From positions 310,001-374,000 of the forward strand of contig NZ_CP017774.1 in assembly GCF_001857965.1 (NCBI RefSeq): 64,000 nt of DNA. The letters run 5' to 3'. Source of the stretch: Flavobacterium commune (GTDB lineage: Bacteria; Bacteroidota; Bacteroidia; Flavobacteriales; Flavobacteriaceae). Of the stretch, positions 26,830 through 36,307 are shown piece by piece; position 1 is the first letter of the stretch; each line of letters starts with the position of its first letter. The position numbers were made by a program, and so were the translations under genes. Under the pieces are notes generated by a model that did not search any database, was not told the DNA's origin, and saw nothing but the letters and a program-made list of their open reading frames with translations.

Positions 26830-28692
26830 GTGAATTATTTATCTGTCGAAAATATATCCAAATCTTTTGGAGAAAGAACTCTTTTTGAAAACATTTCTTT
26901 TGGAATAAACAAAGACCAAAAAATTGCCTTTATAGCCAAAAACGGCTCTGGAAAAACCACAATCATGAGCATTATCAATGGTTTAGACGAACCTGATACG
27001 GGACAAGTGGTTTTAAGAAAAGGAATCAGAATGGCATTTCTATCGCAGGATAATAATTTACAAGACGAGTTAACTATTGAAGAAAGCATTTTTGCTTCGG
27101 ACAATGAAACCTTAAAAGTAATTGAACAATACGAAAAAGCATTGGAAAATCCGGAAGACGAAGAAGCGTATCAAAAAGCTTTTGACGCTATGGACCAGCA
27201 CAATGCCTGGGATTTTGAAACCCAATACAAACAAATTTTGTTTAAATTAAAACTGGAAGATTTTAAACTTAGGGTAAAAAATCTTTCCGGAGGACAAAAA
27301 AAGCGTCTTTCCCTAGCCATCATTTTGATTAATCGCCCTGATTTATTGATTCTTGACGAACCTACCAATCACTTGGATTTGGAGATGATTGAATGGCTGG
27401 AATCTTATTTTGCCAAAGAAAATATCACTTTGTTTATGGTTACGCACGACCGTTTTTTCTTAGAACGTGTTTGTAATGAAATTTTAGAATTAGACAACGG
27501 TAAATTATACCAATACAAAGGAAATTACTCTTATTATTTAGAGAAAAAAGAAGAACGGATTGCTTCTGAAAACGCCAGTGTGGACAAAGCCCAAAACTTA
27601 TTTGTAAAAGAATTAGAATGGATGCGCCGTCAGCCAAAGGCAAGAACTACCAAGTCTAAATCGCGTCAGGATGATTTTTACATCATCAAAGAAAAAGCGC
27701 AAAGTCGCCGTAAGGAAAACAAAGTAGAACTTGAAATCAACATGGAACGCATGGGAAGTAAGATTATCGAGCTTCACAAAATTTCGAAGAAATTCAAAGA
27801 CCGTGTTATTTTAGACAACTTCAGTTTCGATTTTCAACGTGGCGAGCGCATTGGAATTATTGGTAAAAACGGAACCGGAAAATCGACTTTCCTAAATTTA
27901 TTAACCGGAACTTTACCTTTAGATTCAGGAAGAGTGGTTAAAGGCGATACCATAAAAATAGGCTATTATACGCAAAGTGGTATCAACCCAAAAGCGGGTC
28001 AACGTGTTATTGACATTATCAAAGAATACGGAGAATTTATTCCGTTGGCAAAAGGACGAATCATTTCGGCTTCCCAATTGTTAGAACGTTTTCTTTTTGA
28101 TGCTAAAAAACAATATGATTTTGTAGACAAATTAAGTGGTGGCGAATTGAAACGTTTGTATTTATGTACTGTTTTGATTCAGAATCCTAACTTTTTGATT
28201 CTGGATGAACCTACAAACGATTTGGATATCGTGACTTTGAATGTATTAGAAAGTTTCCTTTTGGATTATCCTGGCTGTTTATTGGTAGTTTCGCACGACC
28301 GTTATTTTATGGATAAAATTGTAGACCACTTATTTATCTTTAGAGGTCAGGGTGTTGTCGAAAATTTCCCTGGAAACTATTCTGATTTCAGAGCCTATGA
28401 AGACAGTGCCGATGTAGCGCAAAAAGAAGAAAACAAAGCCGAAAAGAAAGATTGGAAACAAAAAAATCCAACTGGAAATCTAACTTTCAACGAGCAAAAA
28501 GAATATCAAAAAATCGAGAAAGAGATTAAAGATTTAGAAATTGAAAAAACTAAAATCGAGCAATTATTTTCAGAAGGAAAAATAGCTGACGCAGACATCG
28601 AAAAAAAAGCAAAAGAACTGGAAAACATCATCAATAAGATAGAAACCAAAGAAGAACGATGGTTTGAGCTTTCTGCTAAAATTGAAGGATAA
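26830..28692 (+). CDS. ABC-F ATPase, Uup-like
   Basis: Soluble protein with two ABC domains and no membrane segments, acting on ribosomes or nucleic acids rather than in transport. Walker A motifs are GSGKTT (near residue 42) and GKNGTGKST (about 347). Signature motifs are LSGGQKKRLSLA and LSGGELKRLYL, and Walker B DEPTNHLDL and DEPTNDLDI. The linker between the domains contains MRRQPKARTTKSK. The C-terminal 100 residues form the charged coiled coil typical of Uup. The start is GTG (26830), shortly after a -7 box. Confidence 0.92.
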   Translation: MNYLSVENISKSFGERTLFENISFGINKDQKIAFIAKNGSGKTTIMSIINGLDEPDTGQVVLRKGIRMAFLSQDNNLQDELTIEESIFASDNETLKVIEQYEKALENPEDEEAYQKAFDAMDQHNAWDFETQYKQILFKLKLEDFKLRVKNLSGGQKKRLSLAIILINRPDLLILDEPTNHLDLEMIEWLESYFAKENITLFMVTHDRFFLERVCNEILELDNGKLYQYKGNYSYYLEKKEERIASENASVDKAQNLFVKELEWMRRQPKARTTKSKSRQDDFYIIKEKAQSRRKENKVELEINMERMGSKIIELHKISKKFKDRVILDNFSFDFQRGERIGIIGKNGTGKSTFLNLLTGTLPLDSGRVVKGDTIKIGYYTQSGINPKAGQRVIDIIKEYGEFIPLAKGRIISASQLLERFLFDAKKQYDFVDKLSGGELKRLYLCTVLIQNPNFLILDEPTNDLDIVTLNVLESFLLDYPGCLLVVSHDRYFMDKIVDHLFIFRGQGVVENFPGNYSDFRAYEDSADVAQKEENKAEKKDWKQKNPTGNLTFNEQKEYQKIEKEIKDLEIEKTKIEQLFSEGKIADADIEKKAKELENIINKIETKEERWFELSAKIEG

Positions 28693-28738
28693 TCAGTATT
28701 CAATTAAGACCGTTAATTATTTTTTTTAATACAGAAAT

Positions 28739-28775
28739 ACCCACAACAAAACTTATTTTGTTGTGGGTGTTTTTA
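28739..28775 (+). terminator. Terminator of the ABC-F gene
   Basis: A 13-bp perfect stem ACCCACAACAAAA / TTTTGTTGTGGGT (28739-28751 / 28756-28768), loop CTTA, followed by a T-rich stretch. Confidence 0.9.
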
Positions 28776-28829
28776 TTTTGTAAGAAAATTGTAAGTTAGC
28801 AAAAAAACATACATTAAAATCTTTCATAA

Positions 28830-29837
28830 ATGAAAAATTCTCTAATACTATTATTACTACTATTCATAACATCTTCTTATTCTCAAAAAAAATTGAATGA
28901 AAAAGAAATTAAATCCATATACACCTATTATTATCAAGACTTTGTTAAAAAATATGAATTTTTATTTAAAAAAGAAACATTCAACGAAAAAGATTATTTT
29001 AAAAAAAAATTCAACAAACAAGAAATAGATAATTTCATTAAAGAATTTGAAAAATCTGCCAAATTAGAAATTTTTAAAACCTTTGATAAGAACGCATTAA
29101 ATATAACAGCAATATTATCGGATAATTTCAAAGACGTAGGATTTGAAAACATCAAAATAGAATTAACTGATTATAAACTATTTGACAACAATAATGATTC
29201 AATAAAAATTAAATCTCCTAATGATTTTACAACTTTCACACCAAAAAAAATAAATCATCGTTCAAGATTAGTAAATGATACCATTTCAGAAAAACTTTTC
29301 GATAAATTTCAAGGCGAAACCACTTACAAACTTTCATTCCTGACTGGCTACGACATAATAACTTTAAACCTTACAAATATTGGCGACACAATTCAACTTG
29401 GAGGATCAAAATATAAGTTACTAGATTATCGTTTCAACAAATTAATTATTCAAAAATTTTCTGACGAAAAAGAAAATCTAAAATTAATTAATTTTTCAAT
29501 TGACAACAAAGTCATTAAATCCTATTCAGCTTCGGATTTTTATATAATGCAAAAAGAAAATCCTTCTCTTAAAAACAAAATAAACTTTAACAACCACAAA
29601 ACTAGCGGACTACCTAACTATTTTTATGATCTATTTTTAAAAAAATTCGAAATGACTTTTGATGAATTTAAAAATAATTTAGAATCACATGAATCAAATC
29701 CATCAGACGAAAAGAGAATAATATTCCATATAGCAGCTATCATTGCTCCTAACACTAAATTCATTTTATATTGTCCAAAATATGAAACTAGAACTATACA
29801 ATTAAAAAAAACATTCGATACTAATAAAGGCTTATAA
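28830..29837 (+). CDS. Secreted protein of unknown function
   Basis: A 335-residue protein not recognised. It has a signal peptide (MKNSLILLLLLFITSSYSQ), then a Lys/Asn/Phe-rich body, more AT-rich than its neighbours, with alternating helix (about 20-90) and strand regions. ITLNLTNIGDTIQLGG and FHIAAIIAPNTKFILY are the most ordered-looking parts. No lipobox, membrane anchor or sorting domain. It is monocistronic, flanked by terminators at both ends. Its composition could indicate a fast-evolving or acquired gene. Confidence 0.65.
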   Translation: MKNSLILLLLLFITSSYSQKKLNEKEIKSIYTYYYQDFVKKYEFLFKKETFNEKDYFKKKFNKQEIDNFIKEFEKSAKLEIFKTFDKNALNITAILSDNFKDVGFENIKIELTDYKLFDNNNDSIKIKSPNDFTTFTPKKINHRSRLVNDTISEKLFDKFQGETTYKLSFLTGYDIITLNLTNIGDTIQLGGSKYKLLDYRFNKLIIQKFSDEKENLKLINFSIDNKVIKSYSASDFYIMQKENPSLKNKINFNNHKTSGLPNYFYDLFLKKFEMTFDEFKNNLESHESNPSDEKRIIFHIAAIIAPNTKFILYCPKYETRTIQLKKTFDTNKGL

Positions 29838-29906
29838 AAATCAATTATTACTTTCATCCTCATATTTTTCTAACATTATATTATTATCTAAATTAAAAGA
29901 GAAACA

Positions 29907-29936
29907 AAAAAGCTGCATTTCATAATGCAGCTTTTT
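29907..29936. terminator. Bidirectional terminator
   Basis: A 13-bp perfect stem AAAAAGCTGCATT / AATGCAGCTTTTT (29907-29919 / 29924-29936), loop TCAT, with A/T runs on both sides, between converging genes. Confidence 0.88.
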
Positions 29937-29950
29937 GTTAATGTGAAATT

Positions 29951-30175
29951 CTATTTTTTCATTGGAGGCAAATCAAATGCCTTAGGTTCATGTGCAAAAT
30001 TATTACGGTGCGAACCATCACAAAAAGGTTTGTTAGAAGATAATCCACAACGGCATAGTCCTAAAGCTGTTCTTCCTTCTAATCCGTAAACATTTCCATC
30101 ACAGTCCATAATTTCGAAATCACCTTCAATTTTTATTGAACCATTATTATTGATTATTAATTTTGTCTTACTCAT
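29951..30175 (-). CDS. CDGSH iron-sulfur domain protein
   Basis: A 74-residue protein binding a 2Fe-2S cluster through three Cys and one His: Cys41, Cys43, Cys52 and His56 in CRCGLSSNKPFCDGSH. There is one CDGSH unit, as in mitoNEET-like bacterial proteins, with no membrane anchor. The likely role is redox sensing or cluster transfer; the partner is unknown. Confidence 0.92.
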   Translation of the reverse strand: MSKTKLIINNNGSIKIEGDFEIMDCDGNVYGLEGRTALGLCRCGLSSNKPFCDGSHRNNFAHEPKAFDLPPMKK

Positions 30176-30344
30176 ATAGCTTTTTTTTTGAGTTCAAAGA
30201 TTGCAAAATATATCCTGAAAGCTCAAACTATAATCCTGTTTTTAGAATACAAAAAGCTAATTTATATTGAATATATTTTAATTCAATTATAATTGTTGCT
30301 ACCTACCTACTAAAGACCCAGCTTGTCATACAGCAATATAAAAA

Positions 30345-30387
30345 GATGGGACTTTTTTGTGAGATTACAAGAGTCTTCTTTTTTTAC
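30345..30387 (+). other. Imperfect hairpin ahead of the carbonic anhydrase promoter
   Basis: GACTTTTTTGT and ACAAGAGTC arms followed by a T-rich run look like a weak terminator. It lies upstream of the -7 box at 30403. The rest of the 250-bp gap 30176-30426 shows nothing recognisable. Confidence 0.35.
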
Positions 30388-30402
30388 ATTACAATTACAC
30401 CT

Positions 30403-30410
30403 TATATTTG
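30403..30410 (+). promoter_or_regulatory. -7 promoter box of the carbonic anhydrase gene
   Basis: TATATTTG, 16 bases before the ATG at 30427. No clear -33 element. Confidence 0.5.
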
Positions 30411-30426
30411 AAAAAAAATACAAAAC

Positions 30427-31053
30427 ATGGACATCAAACAAATTTTTGAAAACAACAAGAAGTGGATCGCGAAACAACTGCAAGCAGATGAAACTTATTT
30501 TGACAAATTAGGTGCCGGACAAGCTCCTGAAATTCTTTACATTGGTTGTTCAGATAGTCGTGTAACCGCCGAAGAAGTAATGGGTTTACAACCGGGTGAG
30601 GTTTTTGTTCACCGAAACATTGCTAATATGGTTCCTAATACCGACTTGAACTCAATGTCGGTTATCAATTATGCGGTAAGCCATTTAAAAGTAAATCATA
30701 TTGTAATTTGTGGCCATTATGGTTGTGGTGGTGTATTGGCAGCAATGCAACAATCTGATTTAGGAATTCTAAATCCCTGGTTGAGAAATATTAGAGACGT
30801 GTATCGTATCCACCAACAAGAATTAGACGCTATTACTAACGAATCCGAGAAATACAAAAGATTAGTTGAATTAAATGTACAGGAGCAATGTATTAATGTG
30901 ATTAAAACAGCCGAAGTTCAAAAAGCAAATAGCGAAAGAAACCTAAAAGTGTATGGTTGGATTTTTGACATTCATTCCGGAAAATTAATCGACTTAGAAA
31001 TTAATTTTGACGAAATTTTGAAAGATATTACTAAAATTTACAAAATAGCTTAA
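30427..31053 (+). CDS. can: Beta-class carbonic anhydrase
   Basis: Interconverts CO2 and bicarbonate. Zinc ligands are Cys41, His97 and Cys100, with the catalytic dyad Asp43-Arg45 (CSDSR ... GHYGCGG). At 208 residues it is the normal cytoplasmic length. A close paralogue at 45090-45725 is paired with a SulP transporter; this copy stands alone. It converges on katG through a shared terminator. Confidence 0.95.
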   Translation: MDIKQIFENNKKWIAKQLQADETYFDKLGAGQAPEILYIGCSDSRVTAEEVMGLQPGEVFVHRNIANMVPNTDLNSMSVINYAVSHLKVNHIVICGHYGCGGVLAAMQQSDLGILNPWLRNIRDVYRIHQQELDAITNESEKYKRLVELNVQEQCINVIKTAEVQKANSERNLKVYGWIFDIHSGKLIDLEINFDEILKDITKIYKIA

Positions 31054-31077
31054 GCACAAACACATTATTAGAAATCA

Positions 31078-31116
31078 AAAATCCCGCATCGTTTCAAAAT
31101 AGCGATACGGGATTTT
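31078..31116 (-). terminator. Terminator between carbonic anhydrase and katG
   Basis: AAAATCCCGCATCG / CGATACGGGATTTT (31078-31091 / 31103-31116). The single mismatch becomes a G-U pair only on the minus strand, so katG is its main user. Confidence 0.85.
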
Positions 31117-31137
31117 GTCTTTTACAAAAATTAATAA

Positions 31138-33417
<2,280 letters not shown>

Positions 33418-33447
33418 TTATTTTTTTATTTTTTAAAAGTTGCAATG

Positions 33448-33502
33448 CTAATTTAGCGATGATTAATTTATTGAAATATGTTTTTCGATAGATAAAAACT
33501 AT
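33448..33502 (-). promoter_or_regulatory. katG promoter region with OxyR-like dyad
   Basis: On the minus strand a -7-like TAAATTAG (33448-33455) is preceded, 33 bases upstream, by ATAG-N7-CTAT (33488-33502), the central dyad of the known OxyR consensus. The dyad centre falls near -54 of the implied start site, a position suitable for activation. The outer tetramers of the full consensus are absent. Confidence 0.5.
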
Positions 33503-33751
33503 ACACAAATACCCAATAACCATCTCTAAAAAAGAACCCTTAAATTAGTAAAAAATAATACACAAAAATGAACTCCTCAATATCAAATAGTTAAAAACAC
33601 ATAAATAAACTCATCAACTAAAAATTAGTCAATTAAAGAAACTGTTATTTTCAGCATATTAAATTAAACTTAACACATTTATTTTAGACTTTAAACAACA
33701 AAACTTCGATTATTTTTTTATATTTTGCATTAGGATTCCAAAACGATAACC
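33503..33751. other. Spacer between divergent katG and acyl-CoA ligase genes
   Basis: AT-rich, no gene. A near-consensus -7 (TATATTTTG, one base too long, about 33719-33727) precedes the acyl-CoA ligase start. Confidence 0.4.
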
Positions 33752-35530
33752 ATGACCTCAATCACCCGAATTTTTGATTTTCCGTACCATCAACAAGATG
33801 AGTTTACTTCAATTCCTGACGCTTTAGCTTCAAAGCAAAACGGTGTGTGGGAAAAGATTTCGACACAAGAATATATTACCAAAGCCAATAGTATTTCCAG
33901 AGCACTATTGCGAATGGGGATAAAAAAAGACGATAAAATTGCCATCATTTCTTCTAATAACAGGCCCGAATGGCATATTGTTGATATTGGTGTTTTGCAA
34001 ACCGGTGCACAAACAGTCCCTATCTATCCTACTATTTCTGAACAGGATTACCAATATATCCTGAATCATAGCGAGGCTAGTTATTGCTTTGTTTCTGACG
34101 AAGAACTATTCAAAAAAATAAACTCTGTTAAAAACAAATTACCCCATCTTAAGGAAATTTACAGTTTTAATACTATTGTCAATTGCAAAAATTGGAATGA
34201 ATTAACAGTACTTGGCGAAGACGAAAGCAATCAAGAGGAAGTAGAAGCTCGAAAAAACAGTATCAAAACCGAAGATTTAGCAACTATTATTTATACTTCG
34301 GGTACAACCGGAAATCCTAAAGGAGTGATGCTTTCGCACCAAAATATTGTATCGAATGTTTTAGGCAGTGCTCCCAGAATTCCTTTCAAAGCAGGAGCGA
34401 GTCGTGCATTGAGCTTTTTACCTATTTGCCATATTTTCGAAAGAATGGTTTTGTATTTATACCAATATTATGGCGTATCGATCTATTTTGGAGAATCCAT
34501 AGAAAAAATTGGCGAAAACATTAAAGAAGTACAACCTAACGTAATTACTGCTGTTCCTAGATTAATCGAAAAAGTATATGATAAAATTTATGCTAAAGGA
34601 GCCGAACTAAGCGGAATTAAAAGAAAATTATTCTTCTGGGCTATCGATTTAGGATTGCGATACGAACCTTATGGAGCGAATGGATTTTGGTACGAATTCC
34701 AACTTAAAATTGCCCGAAAACTCATTTTCAGCAAATGGCAGGAAGGCCTTGGTGGCAGGCTTGAAGTAATGGTTTCAGGTAGTGCCGCTTTACAAACCCG
34801 ATTATCACGAATTTTTGCAGCGGCAGGAATTCCTGTTATGGAAGGCTATGGACTAACCGAAACTTCTCCAGTAATTGCCGTAAACGATATGAGAAATTTT
34901 GGTTTCCGAATTGGAACTGTTGGAAAAGTAATCGATAATGTAGAAGTAAAAATTGCCGAAGACGGAGAAATTCTTTGCAAAGGTCCTAATGTAATGATGG
35001 GCTACTACAAAAACGAAACGCTAACTAACGAAGTTATCACAGATGGTTATTTCCATACGGGAGACATTGGAAATATGGATCAGGATGGTTTCTTAAAAAT
35101 CACCGACCGTAAAAAAGAAATGTTCAAAACTTCGGGTGGAAAATACATTGCACCTCAGCTCATTGAAAATACTATGAAGCAATCCCGTTTTATAGAACAA
35201 ATTATGGTTATTGGCGAAGGCCAAAAAATGCCAGGGGCTTTTATCCAGCCTAATTTTGACTTTGTATACGACTGGGCAGTGAAAAACAAAATTGATCTTG
35301 AAAAAACAAATCAGGCAATTGTTTCTAACGAAAAAGTTATTGCCCGCATCCAACAGGAAGTAGATACCATCAACACTAAATTTGGTCACTGGGAACAAAT
35401 CAAACGTTTTGAACTCACTCCTGATGTTTGGTCTATTGATGGCGGTGAATTGACTCCAACACTCAAATTAAAACGCAAAAACATACTGGAAAAATATCAG
35501 GATTTATACCAAAAGATATATAGTTTTTAA
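33752..35530 (+). CDS. Long-chain acyl-CoA synthetase, AMP-forming
   Basis: Activates fatty acids to CoA thioesters via acyl-AMP. The ATP-binding P-loop is IIYTSGTTGNPKGVMLSH. MEGYGLTETSP and TGDIGNMDQDGFLKITDRKKE are the adenylate-forming enzyme motifs A5 and A7/A8. At 592 residues it matches the FadD15-like type without a membrane anchor. It leads a block of beta-oxidation genes but ends in its own terminator, so it is likely a separate transcript. Confidence 0.92.
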   Translation: MTSITRIFDFPYHQQDEFTSIPDALASKQNGVWEKISTQEYITKANSISRALLRMGIKKDDKIAIISSNNRPEWHIVDIGVLQTGAQTVPIYPTISEQDYQYILNHSEASYCFVSDEELFKKINSVKNKLPHLKEIYSFNTIVNCKNWNELTVLGEDESNQEEVEARKNSIKTEDLATIIYTSGTTGNPKGVMLSHQNIVSNVLGSAPRIPFKAGASRALSFLPICHIFERMVLYLYQYYGVSIYFGESIEKIGENIKEVQPNVITAVPRLIEKVYDKIYAKGAELSGIKRKLFFWAIDLGLRYEPYGANGFWYEFQLKIARKLIFSKWQEGLGGRLEVMVSGSAALQTRLSRIFAAAGIPVMEGYGLTETSPVIAVNDMRNFGFRIGTVGKVIDNVEVKIAEDGEILCKGPNVMMGYYKNETLTNEVITDGYFHTGDIGNMDQDGFLKITDRKKEMFKTSGGKYIAPQLIENTMKQSRFIEQIMVIGEGQKMPGAFIQPNFDFVYDWAVKNKIDLEKTNQAIVSNEKVIARIQQEVDTINTKFGHWEQIKRFELTPDVWSIDGGELTPTLKLKRKNILEKYQDLYQKIYSF

Positions 35531-35560
35531 AAAATCCTATTCATTTCTGCAATACATAAT

Positions 35561-35599
35561 AAGAGCTTGTTTCATAAATTCGAAACAAGCTCTTTTTTT
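35561..35599 (+). terminator. Terminator of the acyl-CoA synthetase gene
   Basis: An 11-bp perfect stem GAGCTTGTTTC / GAAACAAGCTC (35563-35573 / 35582-35592) followed by seven T. Confidence 0.92.
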
Positions 35600-35641
35600 A
35601 ACTTCAATTATTTTTTTAACAAAAAAACAACTGTTTTTTAT

Positions 35642-35672
35642 TATGCACGCATACTATTTTTTATTACATTTG
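35642..35672 (+). promoter_or_regulatory. Promoter and possible operator of the marR-fad operon
   Basis: A -7 box TACATTTG (35665-35672) lies 100 bases before the marR start. TATGC-AC-GCATA (35642-35653), a 5-bp dyad, sits just upstream, where a dimeric repressor could compete with polymerase. Whether MarR binds it is inference. Confidence 0.4.
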
Positions 35673-35772
35673 AAACAACAGCTCTGTTAATATCATAATT
35701 TTTATTTTAAAATAAAACGATTATGGTAAAAAATAGATTTCCTTTTTAAGAGAAACTTAATAAGCTTGCCAC

Positions 35773-36258
35773 ATGAAAAACAAAACAATAGATTACATCT
35801 TAAGAGCAACTTGGCAGACCGTTTCCAGAATGTACAATGAAGAAGCTGCTAAATATGGTGCCACAATGGCAACTGGATTTGCATTATTAAGTATCGACAA
35901 AGAAAAAGGAACTCCATCAACAGCCTTAGGACCAAAAATGGGAATGGAAGCCACCAGCCTGACGCGCACTTTGAAATCGATGGAAGAAAAAGGATTAATC
36001 ATTAAAAAGAAAAATCCAAATGATGGCCGCGGGGTATTAATTTACCTTACTGATTATGGCAAAGAGAAAAGAGCACTATCAAAAAGCACTGTGATTCAGT
36101 TTAACGATAGTATCAAAAAACACATCTCTGATGAAAAATGGGATAACTTCATAGAAGTAGCCGAAACCATCAACAAATTAATACAGGATAAAGAAATATT
36201 TAACCAATCTGAAAACAAAGAAAATGAAATTGCCAGGATTACAAAAGACAAAAAATAA
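35773..36258 (+). CDS. MarR-family transcriptional regulator of the fad genes
   Basis: A 161-residue winged-helix regulator. The DNA-binding part includes GMEATSLTRTLKSMEEKGLIIKKKN and the wing DGRGVLIYLTDYGK. It is the first gene of the block fadB-like, thiolase, acyl-CoA dehydrogenase, with 49 bases before the next gene. By position it probably represses beta-oxidation and is released by an acyl-CoA or fatty acid. The Lys/Glu-rich tail is unusual but short. Confidence 0.88.
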   Translation: MKNKTIDYILRATWQTVSRMYNEEAAKYGATMATGFALLSIDKEKGTPSTALGPKMGMEATSLTRTLKSMEEKGLIIKKKNPNDGRGVLIYLTDYGKEKRALSKSTVIQFNDSIKKHISDEKWDNFIEVAETINKLIQDKEIFNQSENKENEIARITKDKK

Positions 36259-36307
36259 AGTAAAATGGCTAAAATAATATTCAGATAAAAATAAATAGTA
36301 ACAACTT

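Noticed and set aside
30323..30511. A 62-codon frame overlapping the start of the carbonic anhydrase
   Set aside because: Out of frame with a certain gene and covers its promoter.
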